Below, in pieces: positions 8,087-15,629 of a stretch of 19,869 nt of DNA (position 1 is the stretch's first letter; each line of letters starts with the position of its first letter). This DNA is from Methanospirillum hungatei (GTDB lineage: Archaea; Halobacteriota; Methanomicrobia; Methanomicrobiales; Methanospirillaceae), in NCBI RefSeq assembly GCF_020216685.1, contig NZ_JAIWNS010000108.1, forward strand, positions 1 through 19,869, written 5' to 3'. Under the pieces are notes generated by a model. It ran no database searches and was not told the DNA's origin. It worked only from the letters and a program-made list of their open reading frames with translations. The translations under genes were made by a program, and so were the position numbers.

Positions 8087-8177
8087 ACACCGCTCATCCC
8101 GCGTTCATATTTCGTAATGCCCCTCTGATTACTGGAAAAATCACTTCATTCACCAAAAGACACTCTGGTGATGTATC

Positions 8178-9317
8178 ATGACCGGTCACCGCTTTAAAAT
8201 AGCAATTTTCTGCTGGGAAAACCTCTACAGCGATCGGGTCGGTGGCCTTTCCAATGCGGCGACCTATCTTGCCCAGGCCCTTGCAAAGGATCATGAGGTC
8301 CATTTCTTCACCAGAGGCGATGAAGACTTTGAAATGAACAACGTATACTACCACGTCTACCGCCCGCATGGAAATAACATAGTTGAATACTGTGCAGACC
8401 TTTCAAGAGGTCTTGTTAACCGGTTTTACCAATATGATGATCCGGGTTTTGATGTCCTTCATTTCCATGACTGGCATGTAACCGAAGCCCTGCATCTCCT
8501 CCAGGATCGGCCGACGGTATTCTCATTTCATTCAACAGAATACGGGAGAAATGGAAATGTACACGGGGACTGGTGGGAGTACCATGAGATATGCAGCAAG
8601 GAATGGTATGCCAGCCTCATTGCCCGACGGTGTATCATGGTATCATGGACGCTCCGCAACGAAGTGCTTGAACTCTATAAGACCGATCCTGGCAAGATCC
8701 ATGTCATTCCAAACGGTGTCGTAAAAGAACAGTTTGACGTGAGCATTGATCCCGGTGCCATCAAAGCCCAGTATGGTCTTCATTATATGACACCGCTCAT
8801 CACCTATATCGGACGGATGGCATACCAGAAAGGACCTGACATACTCGTCGATGCAATACCCCTTATCAGGGAAAAGCACTGGAATGTTGCATTCATCCTT
8901 GCCGGCGGAGGAGGGATGCGTGACTGGCTTATAGAAAGGACAAAAGGATGGCCGGTTCAGCTTCCCGGGTTTATAACCGACTCAGAGTACGTCAGGCTCC
9001 TGCATGCCAGTGATATTGTTGTAATTCCAAGCAGGAATGAGCCATTTGGTATCATTCTTCTTGAGGCATGGAGTGCAAACCGGCCGGTGGTTGTCAGCAG
9101 GGTTGGAGGTCTTGCTGAAAATGTTGAGCATGGAGTGAATGGTCTTGTTGTGGATCCGACTCCGGAGGGGATTGCATGGGGGGTCAATTACTATCTTGAC
9201 AATCAGCATGATAGAATCAGATTATCACGAGGTGGGTATAACCAGGTGGACCGGAGATTCTTCTGGGATTCAATTAAAGATCAGGTCATGTATGTGTACC
9301 GCGAAGCAATGCATTGA
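8178..9317 (+). CDS. GT4-family glycosyltransferase, probable ADP/UDP-glucose-dependent glycogen synthase
   Basis: 379 residues, GT-B fold. The N-terminal strand KIAIFCWENLYSDRVGGLSN has the donor/acceptor-loop glycines typical of glycogen or starch synthase-like GT4 enzymes, and FHDWHVTEA and FSFHSTEYGR follow. The second domain starts near ITYIGRMAYQKGPD and has the E-x7-E pair in EPFGIILLE (E288 and E296), which holds the nucleotide-sugar ribose and phosphate. ATG 8178 has GGTGATG about 7 bases upstream as a plausible ribosome-binding site. Between a GH57 amylase and a debranching enzyme it most likely elongates alpha-1,4-glucan. Sugar-nucleotide specificity cannot be judged, and other GT4 functions such as trehalose or glycolipid synthesis remain possible. 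Confidence 0.85.
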   Translation: MTGHRFKIAIFCWENLYSDRVGGLSNAATYLAQALAKDHEVHFFTRGDEDFEMNNVYYHVYRPHGNNIVEYCADLSRGLVNRFYQYDDPGFDVLHFHDWHVTEALHLLQDRPTVFSFHSTEYGRNGNVHGDWWEYHEICSKEWYASLIARRCIMVSWTLRNEVLELYKTDPGKIHVIPNGVVKEQFDVSIDPGAIKAQYGLHYMTPLITYIGRMAYQKGPDILVDAIPLIREKHWNVAFILAGGGGMRDWLIERTKGWPVQLPGFITDSEYVRLLHASDIVVIPSRNEPFGIILLEAWSANRPVVVSRVGGLAENVEHGVNGLVVDPTPEGIAWGVNYYLDNQHDRIRLSRGGYNQVDRRFFWDSIKDQVMYVYREAMH

Positions 9318-9330
9318 ACATATCCTGCCG

Positions 9331-9338
9331 TATATAGA
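9331..9338 (+). promoter_or_regulatory. Possible internal TATA box before the debranching-enzyme gene
   Basis: TATATAGA is centred about 23 bases upstream of the ATG at 9357 in the 39-base gap after the glycosyltransferase. The spacing would put a transcription start at or near the ATG, giving a leaderless message in addition to any read-through. The evidence is position only. Confidence 0.25.
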
Positions 9339-9356
9339 GAGAGTCACTGACCGGCC

Positions 9357-11084
9357 ATGGAACTGACGGACATCCCTCGTTTGATCAGATACGGAAGAGA
9401 ACTTGCCAATCCCGCTATCGCATCGGCACGTGAATTTCTCATCCCTCAAGGAGATGCCTTCTCCTCATCTTCTTTTGCAGGGAATACCCGCCGGTACCAT
9501 GGTCTGTATGTGAACCGTGAACGGATCATTCTCTCTTCACTTCATGAAACGATAAACGGGATCTCACTTCTGCCAGGATGGTGGGGTGAGCGATCCCCTG
9601 ACGATTCTATCAGACACATTCTCTCAGCTCAGATGTACCCGGTCTCCCAGGAGATATCAGTCGGAAAAGCTCTGGTTACCAGAACCATAGATCTTCATCA
9701 GGGACTCTCCATCCGATGGGAGGTGAATGGAACTGCTGATATGGTAATCCGTCCGCTGATGACAGACAGGAGTATGCATAATCTCAATTCTGAGCATCAG
9801 ATAGAGGTCAGGCCGGTTCAGGGAGGGTACGACTGGAACGGATACCAGTTCAGATGCACTCTCCCCTTTATCGAAGAGTATCAGCAGTACTTCAATGCCC
9901 GGTACCCAAAGGAAGCAGACCGTGGATATGACGATACGGAAGATCTCATCTCACCTGGATTTTTCGCCGGAACAGGGATGAATGAGGTCATAGAACTGGA
10001 GGTATTTCCTTCCGGATTATATACGCTCCGTGATTCTCCGAAAGGATCTTCAAGCGATCTGCTCATCCGTGCATCACAACTCTGTCTGCGCAATGGTGGG
10101 ATACTTGCCGGATATCACTGGTTTCATCAGGAATGGGGCCGGGACACGTTCATCAGTATGCCAGGTCTCCTCCTTGCAGGCGGTCGGTACAGGGAGGCAG
10201 AAGATACCTTCAGAAAGTTCCTTCGTCACCGGAGAGGAGGGCTTATTCCAAACAGGTATCCTGACACGTTCAATTCGGCGGATGGTTCTCTGTGGCTTTT
10301 CTGGGCTTTGTTTCATTATCTACAGACCCATCACGATTCGCCCTTTATTGACGAGATAACGCCGGATCTGGAGTCACTTATCACATCCTATCCGGAGACT
10401 GAAATAACCAGCATGGAGCATGATCTCATATCAGTCAGTCCGTGTTCAACCTGGATGGATACACCCAGTACTCCACGGGAAGGAAGACCGGTTGAAGTAA
10501 ATGCTCTCTGGGTACTGGCCCTTGAGGTATGTGAGTACCTTGAGATAGGAGTCCCCGTCTCATCCAAACAGGTAAGACGATCCTTTTATACCTTCTGGAA
10601 TGAAGATGCCGGATGTCTGTATGATGTCCGCGATCCTGATGATGGATCTGTAAGACCAAACCAACTTATCGCTCTTGCCTTAGGGCTTATGCCCTTTGAC
10701 GAAGGACGGCAGGCCCTGGACCTGATCCAAAAAACACTCCTCACACCCTACGGACTTCGCTCTCTTGCACCGACTGAACCGGGGTATCATGGACGATATG
10801 CCGGTGATCCTTCCTACCATAACGGAATGGTCTGGCCCTGGCTCATGGCCTGGTACATGGATGCACTCATACAATACGGTGAACAGCCACGACAGATATC
10901 ACGGGTACTGCATCCACTCTGGCAGTACTTCCTGACCGATGGAGCAGGGATGCTTCCTGAGATATTTGACGGTGATTTTCCATTTGCTCCCAAGGGAACC
11001 ATTTGTCAGGCATGGAGTATTGCAGAATTAATCAGAGGCAGAAATACAATTCTTTCTTTAATTAACCCACAGGGTGTCGAGTAA
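9357..11084 (+). CDS. Glycogen debranching enzyme (amylo-alpha-1,6-glucosidase type)
   Basis: 575 residues. The N-terminal GDE domain (about 1-210) contains the signature SSFAGNTRRYHGLYV at residues 38-52. The C-terminal (alpha/alpha)6 domain has HWFHQEWGRDTFISMPGLLL (E259 to D263 region), GGLIPNRYPDTFNSADGS, CSTWMDT and VEVNALWVLALE. It ends with GDPSYHNGMVWPW and EIFDGDFPFAPKGTICQAWS, the usual order in bacterial and archaeal single-function debranching enzymes. It should hydrolyse alpha-1,6 branch points in glycogen; the transferase domain of the eukaryotic bifunctional enzyme is absent. The acidic residues in the QEWGRD and PKGTICQAWS regions fit the catalytic site. It begins 39 bases after the glycosyltransferase on the same strand. 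Confidence 0.92.
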   Translation: MELTDIPRLIRYGRELANPAIASAREFLIPQGDAFSSSSFAGNTRRYHGLYVNRERIILSSLHETINGISLLPGWWGERSPDDSIRHILSAQMYPVSQEISVGKALVTRTIDLHQGLSIRWEVNGTADMVIRPLMTDRSMHNLNSEHQIEVRPVQGGYDWNGYQFRCTLPFIEEYQQYFNARYPKEADRGYDDTEDLISPGFFAGTGMNEVIELEVFPSGLYTLRDSPKGSSSDLLIRASQLCLRNGGILAGYHWFHQEWGRDTFISMPGLLLAGGRYREAEDTFRKFLRHRRGGLIPNRYPDTFNSADGSLWLFWALFHYLQTHHDSPFIDEITPDLESLITSYPETEITSMEHDLISVSPCSTWMDTPSTPREGRPVEVNALWVLALEVCEYLEIGVPVSSKQVRRSFYTFWNEDAGCLYDVRDPDDGSVRPNQLIALALGLMPFDEGRQALDLIQKTLLTPYGLRSLAPTEPGYHGRYAGDPSYHNGMVWPWLMAWYMDALIQYGEQPRQISRVLHPLWQYFLTDGAGMLPEIFDGDFPFAPKGTICQAWSIAELIRGRNTILSLINPQGVE

Positions 11085-11093
11085 CGCCTTTCA

Positions 11094-11101
11094 TTTATAT
11101 G
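11094..11101 (+). promoter_or_regulatory. TATA box candidate for the 165-residue protein / PolB2 pair
   Basis: TTTATATG lies 10 bases past the debranching-enzyme stop and 65 bases before ATG 11166, inside a pyrimidine-rich tract. A second element, CTTATATGG at 11132-11140, is nearer the ATG. Either would give the two-gene unit its own promoter, separate from the glycogen genes. Confidence 0.45.
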
Positions 11102-11165
11102 TGTTTTTCACTTTCACCCTGTTTCCTTTACTCTTATATGGGGGGTACCAGGATCCTGCTATGCC

Positions 11166-11663
11166 ATGTCAGTTCCTCTCCTATCACAGTTCTCAGTCTC
11201 TCAAGGGACGTTCACCGCTTTCATTGCACCAGTGGAGGATCTGACCCAAGCGCCCGGTTTATTTCTAAGAAAAGAACCAGGCCTTATTCTCTACCTGTGC
11301 GGTAATTATCCGGTGATCCTCCCGGACTTAACCCGGTATTCAGATCGGTTTGTTGTCAGAAGGGCCCTTACTGCCTTTCAGATCCTGACTATCCTTGATG
11401 AAGCATACCAGTCATTCCTTATCATTGAACATGATCGGTCGCTCTTTGAAGAACGAGCAGATCTTCTTCCCATCATCGGTCACCGGTGCAGGGAGTATGC
11501 AATGAAAAATTCAGGGGTCCTTCTTCTTGCTCCCTACCCTGATATGTACATACAGGCACTTGAGCCATTTTTCCACCGGATATTCCTGGTTGATCATGTG
11601 CGGGAAGATAAAATTGTAAAGAAAAAACGAACGAAATCAAAACAGTTATCCCTGGAGGTTTGA
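11166..11663 (+). CDS. Small protein preceding PolB2; possible inactivated RecA/P-loop-like partner
   Basis: 165 residues; I do not recognise the family with certainty. It alternates predicted strands and helices. The clearest strand is FLIIEHD (84-90), which looks like a Walker B strand, followed by SLFEERADLLPIIGHRCREYA and then a second strand VLLLAPYPD. No GxxxxGK[ST] Walker A loop exists anywhere, so ATP binding of the usual kind is not expected. The last 18 residues are strongly basic (KKKRTKSK) and end in QLSLEV. The gene lies one base before the PolB2 ATG, and the GGAGGT ribosome-binding site for PolB2 is inside its 3' end, so the pair is surely co-translated. I recall an inactivated RecA-like gene linked to archaeal polB2. 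That link and this fold are inference. ATG 11161 is a near alternative start but out of frame. Confidence 0.7.
   Translation: MSVPLLSQFSVSQGTFTAFIAPVEDLTQAPGLFLRKEPGLILYLCGNYPVILPDLTRYSDRFVVRRALTAFQILTILDEAYQSFLIIEHDRSLFEERADLLPIIGHRCREYAMKNSGVLLLAPYPDMYIQALEPFFHRIFLVDHVREDKIVKKKRTKSKQLSLEV
11654..11659 (+). promoter_or_regulatory. Ribosome-binding site of polB2
   Basis: GGAGGT, five bases before ATG 11665 and inside the last codons of the preceding gene. It is a much closer match to the anti-Shine-Dalgarno sequence than most starts in this window have, and it fixes the polB2 start. Confidence 0.8.
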
Positions 11664-11664
11664 G

Positions 11665-13632
11665 ATGACCAAATCAGACAGTTCATTCCTGTTAGATATT
11701 ACCCGGACCAGAACCGGCGTGGATATCTGGGAGAAGAGAGGAGGTCAGCTCTCCTGTACCCATCACTCTCTTGAGCCGGGTTTTCTTCTTTCTTTTCCGG
11801 ATAGTCATCAGTTTTACCAGCTCCTTGATGGTCTTGCTGACGAATACCCCGTTACTCCATACCGGATTACTACCATATACGGAGAAGAGGACGGGTACCA
11901 GGTTCAGGCCGGGAGGGATGTTGCACAGAAGATAGAAGAACAGACCTTGTACCAGGCCCGACTGTTTAACGTTGATATCAGGCCTGAACAGATCTTCTGC
12001 GCACACACAAAAAAGATAGTCGGAGGGTTTCAGGATGCAGACCGGTTCTCTCCTGATCAGAAAGCAGATCTTGATATGATGGAGATTACCTGCCGTGAAA
12101 ATCCTCACCGGGATCCCCACCCTGAACATATTACCATCACCACTAGCGAAAGACAATGGGTCCTTGACGGACCGGAGCGCAGTATTGCAGAAGATCTCTT
12201 TACGATAATCCAGGATAAGGACCCGGACATCATACTTTTTCCTGATTATGACACATGGTCCGGGATTTTTTTAGGAATAGCCAGGGAGAATTATCTGTTT
12301 AATTCCTTCAGCAGAACCGGCAGGTTTCACACCGTTGCACCCAGATCCTATTTCAGTTATGGAAGAATGGAACACCGGCTTGGGGCGAAGATTCCTGAAG
12401 GCCGGATTATTATTGACACCAGGCAGAGTTTCATGTACCGTGAAGGGGATCTCCGGGGAATTTTACTTGCATCAAGGCTTGCCGGGCTTTCACCCAACCT
12501 CACCTGCAGGCTCACACCTGGCACACTGATCTCATCATATGAAGTATACGAAGCCCTTGCCAGGGGGTATGCAGTCCCTTTCCGGAAAAGTGATGCAGAG
12601 GCATGCAGAAGAGTCACGGCAATGAGAGTTGATTACCGGGGAGGATACATGCTTCAGCCTCCGCCAGGCATATTTGCAGATGTTACCCAGATTGATTTTA
12701 CCTCATTTTATCCGTCCATTATCGTCAGTGAAAACCTCTCTCCGGAGACGTTGAACGACCGGACAAAACCCGGATTTCTTTCATCAGTGTTAAAACCGGT
12801 CATCACTCTCCGACAACATACCAAGCAGATGAAAAAGACTGATTCATCCTATGCAGGGATGGACGGTGTATTAAAATGGATGTTAGTCACCTGTTTTGGT
12901 TATACCGGTTATAAGAATGCCAGGTTTGGAAGAATCGAGGTCCATGAGGAGATTACCCGTACCGCTACCAGGATATTAAAAGACTGTGTGAAACTCACCG
13001 AGGCCCATGGCGGAGAAGTTCTTCATGCAATCATCGACTGTCTGTTCATCAGGGGCGGCCCTGCAAAAATCATCCAGGAAGAGATAGAGCGGATGACAAC
13101 CTTTCATACGGAGGCTGATACCTATGACTGGGTTGTTTTTCTTCCCCAATCTGACGGAAGCGGATCTTACTGCTCTTATTTTGGGCGGTTGAAAACCGGG
13201 AAGATGAAGGTGAAGGGTATTTCTGCAAACCGGAGGACCACCCCGCCCTATGTTGTCAGGATGCAGAATGAGATGCTTGATATCCTTTCCACATACCAGG
13301 AGATTGATGACATCCCTGATGCACGGGACACCCTGTTCTCTGTGTACAGGCGGTACCTGGATACCATGAACCATGCAGATCTCAGGGATTTTATCATCAC
13401 CCGGCGCATCGGGAAGCACGCCTACAACAAACAATGTATCGCCCAGGCAGTTCTTGATACATATAAGGAGCATCATGTTGCCATAGAGCCGGGTATGGAT
13501 GCCTCATTCCTTGTCAGGGATGAGAAACGACTCATAGTTGATCCTTCCTGGGACGCTCAGGGTATTGACACACGGTATTATAAACGGCTCCTTGACAAGG
13601 CGTATGAAGAAGTGGCTTCTATGCTCCCCTGA
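11665..13632 (+). CDS. polB2: Archaeal B-family DNA polymerase, PolB2 type with degenerate catalytic motifs
   Basis: 655 residues, shorter than replicative PolB1/B3. A perfect GGAGGT at 11654-11659 sits 5 bases before ATG 11665. Motif A is intact (DFTSFYPSII, D344). Motif B keeps its Lys (K404) but reads KWMLVTCFGYTGY, without the usual Asn-Ser. In motif C the family YGDTDS aligns with HAIIDC (454-459), keeping the second Asp (D458) and losing the first. In the N-terminal half the ExoII-like DPDIILFPDYDTW (from 186) lacks the orthodox Asn and Phe-Asp, and no ExoI Asp-x-Glu is visible, so proofreading is unlikely. This matches the PolB2 lineage once predicted to be inactive but linked in Sulfolobus to damage-tolerant synthesis. 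It follows the small RecA-like protein without a gap. Confidence 0.88.
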   Translation: MTKSDSSFLLDITRTRTGVDIWEKRGGQLSCTHHSLEPGFLLSFPDSHQFYQLLDGLADEYPVTPYRITTIYGEEDGYQVQAGRDVAQKIEEQTLYQARLFNVDIRPEQIFCAHTKKIVGGFQDADRFSPDQKADLDMMEITCRENPHRDPHPEHITITTSERQWVLDGPERSIAEDLFTIIQDKDPDIILFPDYDTWSGIFLGIARENYLFNSFSRTGRFHTVAPRSYFSYGRMEHRLGAKIPEGRIIIDTRQSFMYREGDLRGILLASRLAGLSPNLTCRLTPGTLISSYEVYEALARGYAVPFRKSDAEACRRVTAMRVDYRGGYMLQPPPGIFADVTQIDFTSFYPSIIVSENLSPETLNDRTKPGFLSSVLKPVITLRQHTKQMKKTDSSYAGMDGVLKWMLVTCFGYTGYKNARFGRIEVHEEITRTATRILKDCVKLTEAHGGEVLHAIIDCLFIRGGPAKIIQEEIERMTTFHTEADTYDWVVFLPQSDGSGSYCSYFGRLKTGKMKVKGISANRRTTPPYVVRMQNEMLDILSTYQEIDDIPDARDTLFSVYRRYLDTMNHADLRDFIITRRIGKHAYNKQCIAQAVLDTYKEHHVAIEPGMDASFLVRDEKRLIVDPSWDAQGIDTRYYKRLLDKAYEEVASMLP

Positions 13633-13694
13633 AAATAATTACCATTCTGATACTATGAGAGCGTTTCGCCGTGCATGAATATCGTCATTGCGGG

Positions 13695-13740
13695 ACAGGA
13701 ACTCCCCCTGTACTCACCCTTTTTGTAAGGGCAAAAAAGA
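13695..13740 (+). terminator. Two small adjacent hairpins after polB2, possible terminator
   Basis: ACAGG (13695-13699) can pair with CCTGT (13707-13711), and CCCTT (13717-13721) with AAGGG (13727-13731). Both are short five-pair stems. They lie in the 175-base gap between polB2 and the receiver gene, which otherwise holds only an A/T-rich promoter-like stretch (about 13736-13749). No T-run follows on the plus strand, so terminator function is weakly supported. Confidence 0.25.
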
Positions 13741-13807
13741 AATTTTAACAGTGATGATACTACTACAATAAGAGTCGAAGATAATTCCCGGCATCTGAAG
13801 ATAAAAA

Positions 13808-14398
13808 ATGACTCGCGTTTTATATATCGATGATGAAATAACCCTCCTTACTCTGACCCAGATCTATCTGAAAGAGGAGGCAAATCTTGATGTTGAAGTT
13901 GCAGCATCAGCTGAAGAAGGACTTAAACTTTTGAGAAGTGAATCATTTGATGCGATAATTTCAGATTATGATATGCCGGATATGGACGGGATAGAACTGT
14001 TAAAGTGTGTGCGGAAAGAAAATCCCACTATCCCGTTTATCGTGTTCACCGGAAAGGGGCGTGAAGAGATAGTCATTGAAGCCCTGAATTACGGTGCTGA
14101 TTTTTATCTGCAGAAAGGCGGTGATCCAAAACCACTCTTTACAGAACTTGCAAATGCTATCCGCCATCTTGTCAGAAGAAGTCAGGCTGAAGATTCTGCA
14201 ATGCAGCATATGCAATACTGGAAGAAGGTCCAGGAATCTATAAGCAGAAAGTTGGAAGATATTGAAAATTCTGCTCATGCTTTAACGACCATTACAGAGG
14301 GTCTTTTCGAAGGTCAGGAACATATCCAAAAGATCCTTATGCGTACACAGGAAATCCATGAAGAACTCCATAACCAGTACAAACCGGAGATGAAATAA
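13808..14398 (+). CDS. Response-regulator receiver protein with C-terminal coiled coil
   Basis: 196 residues. Residues 1-125 form a receiver domain: acidic pocket YIDDE (D8, D9), phospho-acceptor in ISDYDMPDMDG (D53), switch Thr in IVFTGKG (T81) and the conserved Lys in YLQKGG (K103). There is no output domain with a recognised DNA-binding or enzymatic fold. Residues about 126-196 are polar and helical with heptad-like spacing, suggesting a dimerising coiled coil. It should be phosphorylated by a histidine kinase that is not encoded in this window; methanogens of this group often keep such kinases elsewhere. The antiporter ATG comes three bases after the stop, so the two are very probably one operon and the receiver may act on, or together with, ion transport. 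That link is inference. Confidence 0.9.
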   Translation: MTRVLYIDDEITLLTLTQIYLKEEANLDVEVAASAEEGLKLLRSESFDAIISDYDMPDMDGIELLKCVRKENPTIPFIVFTGKGREEIVIEALNYGADFYLQKGGDPKPLFTELANAIRHLVRRSQAEDSAMQHMQYWKKVQESISRKLEDIENSAHALTTITEGLFEGQEHIQKILMRTQEIHEELHNQYKPEMK

Positions 14399-14401
14399 CC
14401 C

Positions 14402-15601
14402 ATGAGTCCTGAAGGTGTCATGTCATCGATTGAGTTCCAGATGAGTCTGCTTCTTTTCGTGGCCCTGGCCGGGTATCTTCTGGCCTCCCGTATCAATCAG
14501 TCTGCAGTCATTGGTGAGATTCTTGTCGGACTGATTGTAGGGCCAAGTATCCTTGGTCTTGTGACGTATACCGATTTTGTAAGCAGTATCGCTCACCTTG
14601 GCGCGATTATTCTTCTGTTTGTTATCGGATTTGAGTTTAATATCCGTGAGATTTTTAACATAAAATATGGGTTTATCGCAGCTTTTGGAGTTATTGTTCC
14701 CTGGATAGGTGGCTATGCCACGGCTCTGCTGTTTCATTTTGATATGCAGGGGGCCTTTTTTGTAGGGACTGCCCTTACTGCCACAAGTATTGCGATAACG
14801 GCAAATGTCCTCAGGGAGATAAATCAGCTTCAGTCAGAAGCTGCAAAAGCGATCATCGGTGCGGCGGTCATTGATGATGTTCTGAGCTTACTGGCTCTTG
14901 CAATCACGGAGGATTTTGTCTCCGGCTCATTCACCGTGGAAGGGGTCGTATTAGTCTTTATAAAGGCAATCGGATTTATGGCTATCTTCGGTCTTCTTGG
15001 AGTATCGGTTATCAGCAAATTCCTCATGAAACTTGACCATTCAAAGATTGCCGAGAAGTTTCCTGAATTCGTTTTTATCACCGCGATGATGATCGCATTC
15101 TTCTATGCCATGATGGCTGATCTGGTCGGTCTTTCTGGTATCGTCGGGGCATTTCTTGCAGGAGTCTCAATGGAGAGTGTGGGTCTCAGACATAGCAAGG
15201 ACTTAAAGGAAGGTGCAGAGTACCTGCAGATCATATTTGCATCAATATTCTTTGTCTCTCTTGGTATCCTGGTTGATGTGCATGCTCTGACACTGGACGG
15301 TATCATCTTTATGCTGGTTCTGACTGGTATTGCCATACTGACAAAAGTTATCGGATGTGCAGTACCTTCCCGTCTTATCGGGATGTGCACGAGGGATTCC
15401 CTGATAGTCGGGTTTGGGATGTCACCCAGAGGAGAAGTAGCCATGATTGTCGCCCTTATCGGACTTACCGGCGGAATAATTGGGCAGGATATCTATGCAG
15501 GCATTGTCTTTATGAGTCTATTAACAACTATCAGCACACCAATAGTATACCGGAACTGGCTATACCGGAAAACACCCAGTATTATAGAAAAAACAGAATA
15601 A
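14402..15601 (+). CDS. Cation:proton antiporter, CPA2 family
   Basis: 399 residues, almost wholly hydrophobic with about 12-13 membrane segments. The early INQSAVIGEILVGLIVGPSILG and FVIGFEFN segments are typical of CPA2 exchangers (KefB/NapA type). The two-aspartate ion site is in AAVIDDVLSLLALA (D158 and D159); paired Asp at this place usually marks electrogenic exchangers. A Lys in ILTKVIGC and the SPRGEVAMIVALIGL segment near residue 345 match the conserved late helices. No C-terminal RCK/TrkA domain follows, so regulation must come from elsewhere, perhaps from the receiver protein encoded just upstream. GGAG at 14386-14389 may serve the ATG at 14402; ATG 14420 (residue 7) is an alternative start. 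It likely exchanges Na+ or K+ for protons in the cell membrane. Confidence 0.92.
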   Translation: MSPEGVMSSIEFQMSLLLFVALAGYLLASRINQSAVIGEILVGLIVGPSILGLVTYTDFVSSIAHLGAIILLFVIGFEFNIREIFNIKYGFIAAFGVIVPWIGGYATALLFHFDMQGAFFVGTALTATSIAITANVLREINQLQSEAAKAIIGAAVIDDVLSLLALAITEDFVSGSFTVEGVVLVFIKAIGFMAIFGLLGVSVISKFLMKLDHSKIAEKFPEFVFITAMMIAFFYAMMADLVGLSGIVGAFLAGVSMESVGLRHSKDLKEGAEYLQIIFASIFFVSLGILVDVHALTLDGIIFMLVLTGIAILTKVIGCAVPSRLIGMCTRDSLIVGFGMSPRGEVAMIVALIGLTGGIIGQDIYAGIVFMSLLTTISTPIVYRNWLYRKTPSIIEKTE

Positions 15602-15629
15602 AAAAATAAAAAATTACCCTTCAAGGGGT
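15601..15629 (-). terminator. Hairpin plus T-run terminator of nikR
   Basis: On the minus strand ACCC (15629-15626) can pair with GGGT (15619-15616) across a 6-base loop spanning the last codons and stop of nikR. Two T-runs follow at once, each of about six. This is the arrangement of an intrinsic terminator and would also separate nikR from the convergent antiporter gene. Confidence 0.5.

Larger units (their letters stand above)
7795..8177. other. 383-base non-coding gap upstream of the glycosyltransferase gene
   Basis: No convincing gene. From left to right it holds the T-rich terminator candidate (7840-7861), a region able to form two mutually exclusive hairpins (7867-7891 or 7869-7906), TATA-like A/T-rich elements at about 7996-8013 and 8104-8112, and a perfect tandem repeat of a 10-base unit (8067-8086). 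A 79-codon frame starts at 7942 and ends in an ATGA overlap with the next gene, but its composition looks non-coding. The gap probably contains the promoter and leader of the glycosyltransferase gene. Confidence 0.5.

Noticed and set aside
7942..8181. 79-codon plus-strand frame ending in an ATGA overlap with the glycosyltransferase gene
   Set aside because: The overlap is attractive, but the translation has no recognisable pattern, the upstream GGGGAT is a poor ribosome-binding site, and base composition looks like the surrounding non-coding DNA.
12976..13476. 166-codon minus-strand frame opposite polB2
   Set aside because: It is a shadow of the polymerase palm and thumb; no upstream ribosome-binding site or recognisable family.
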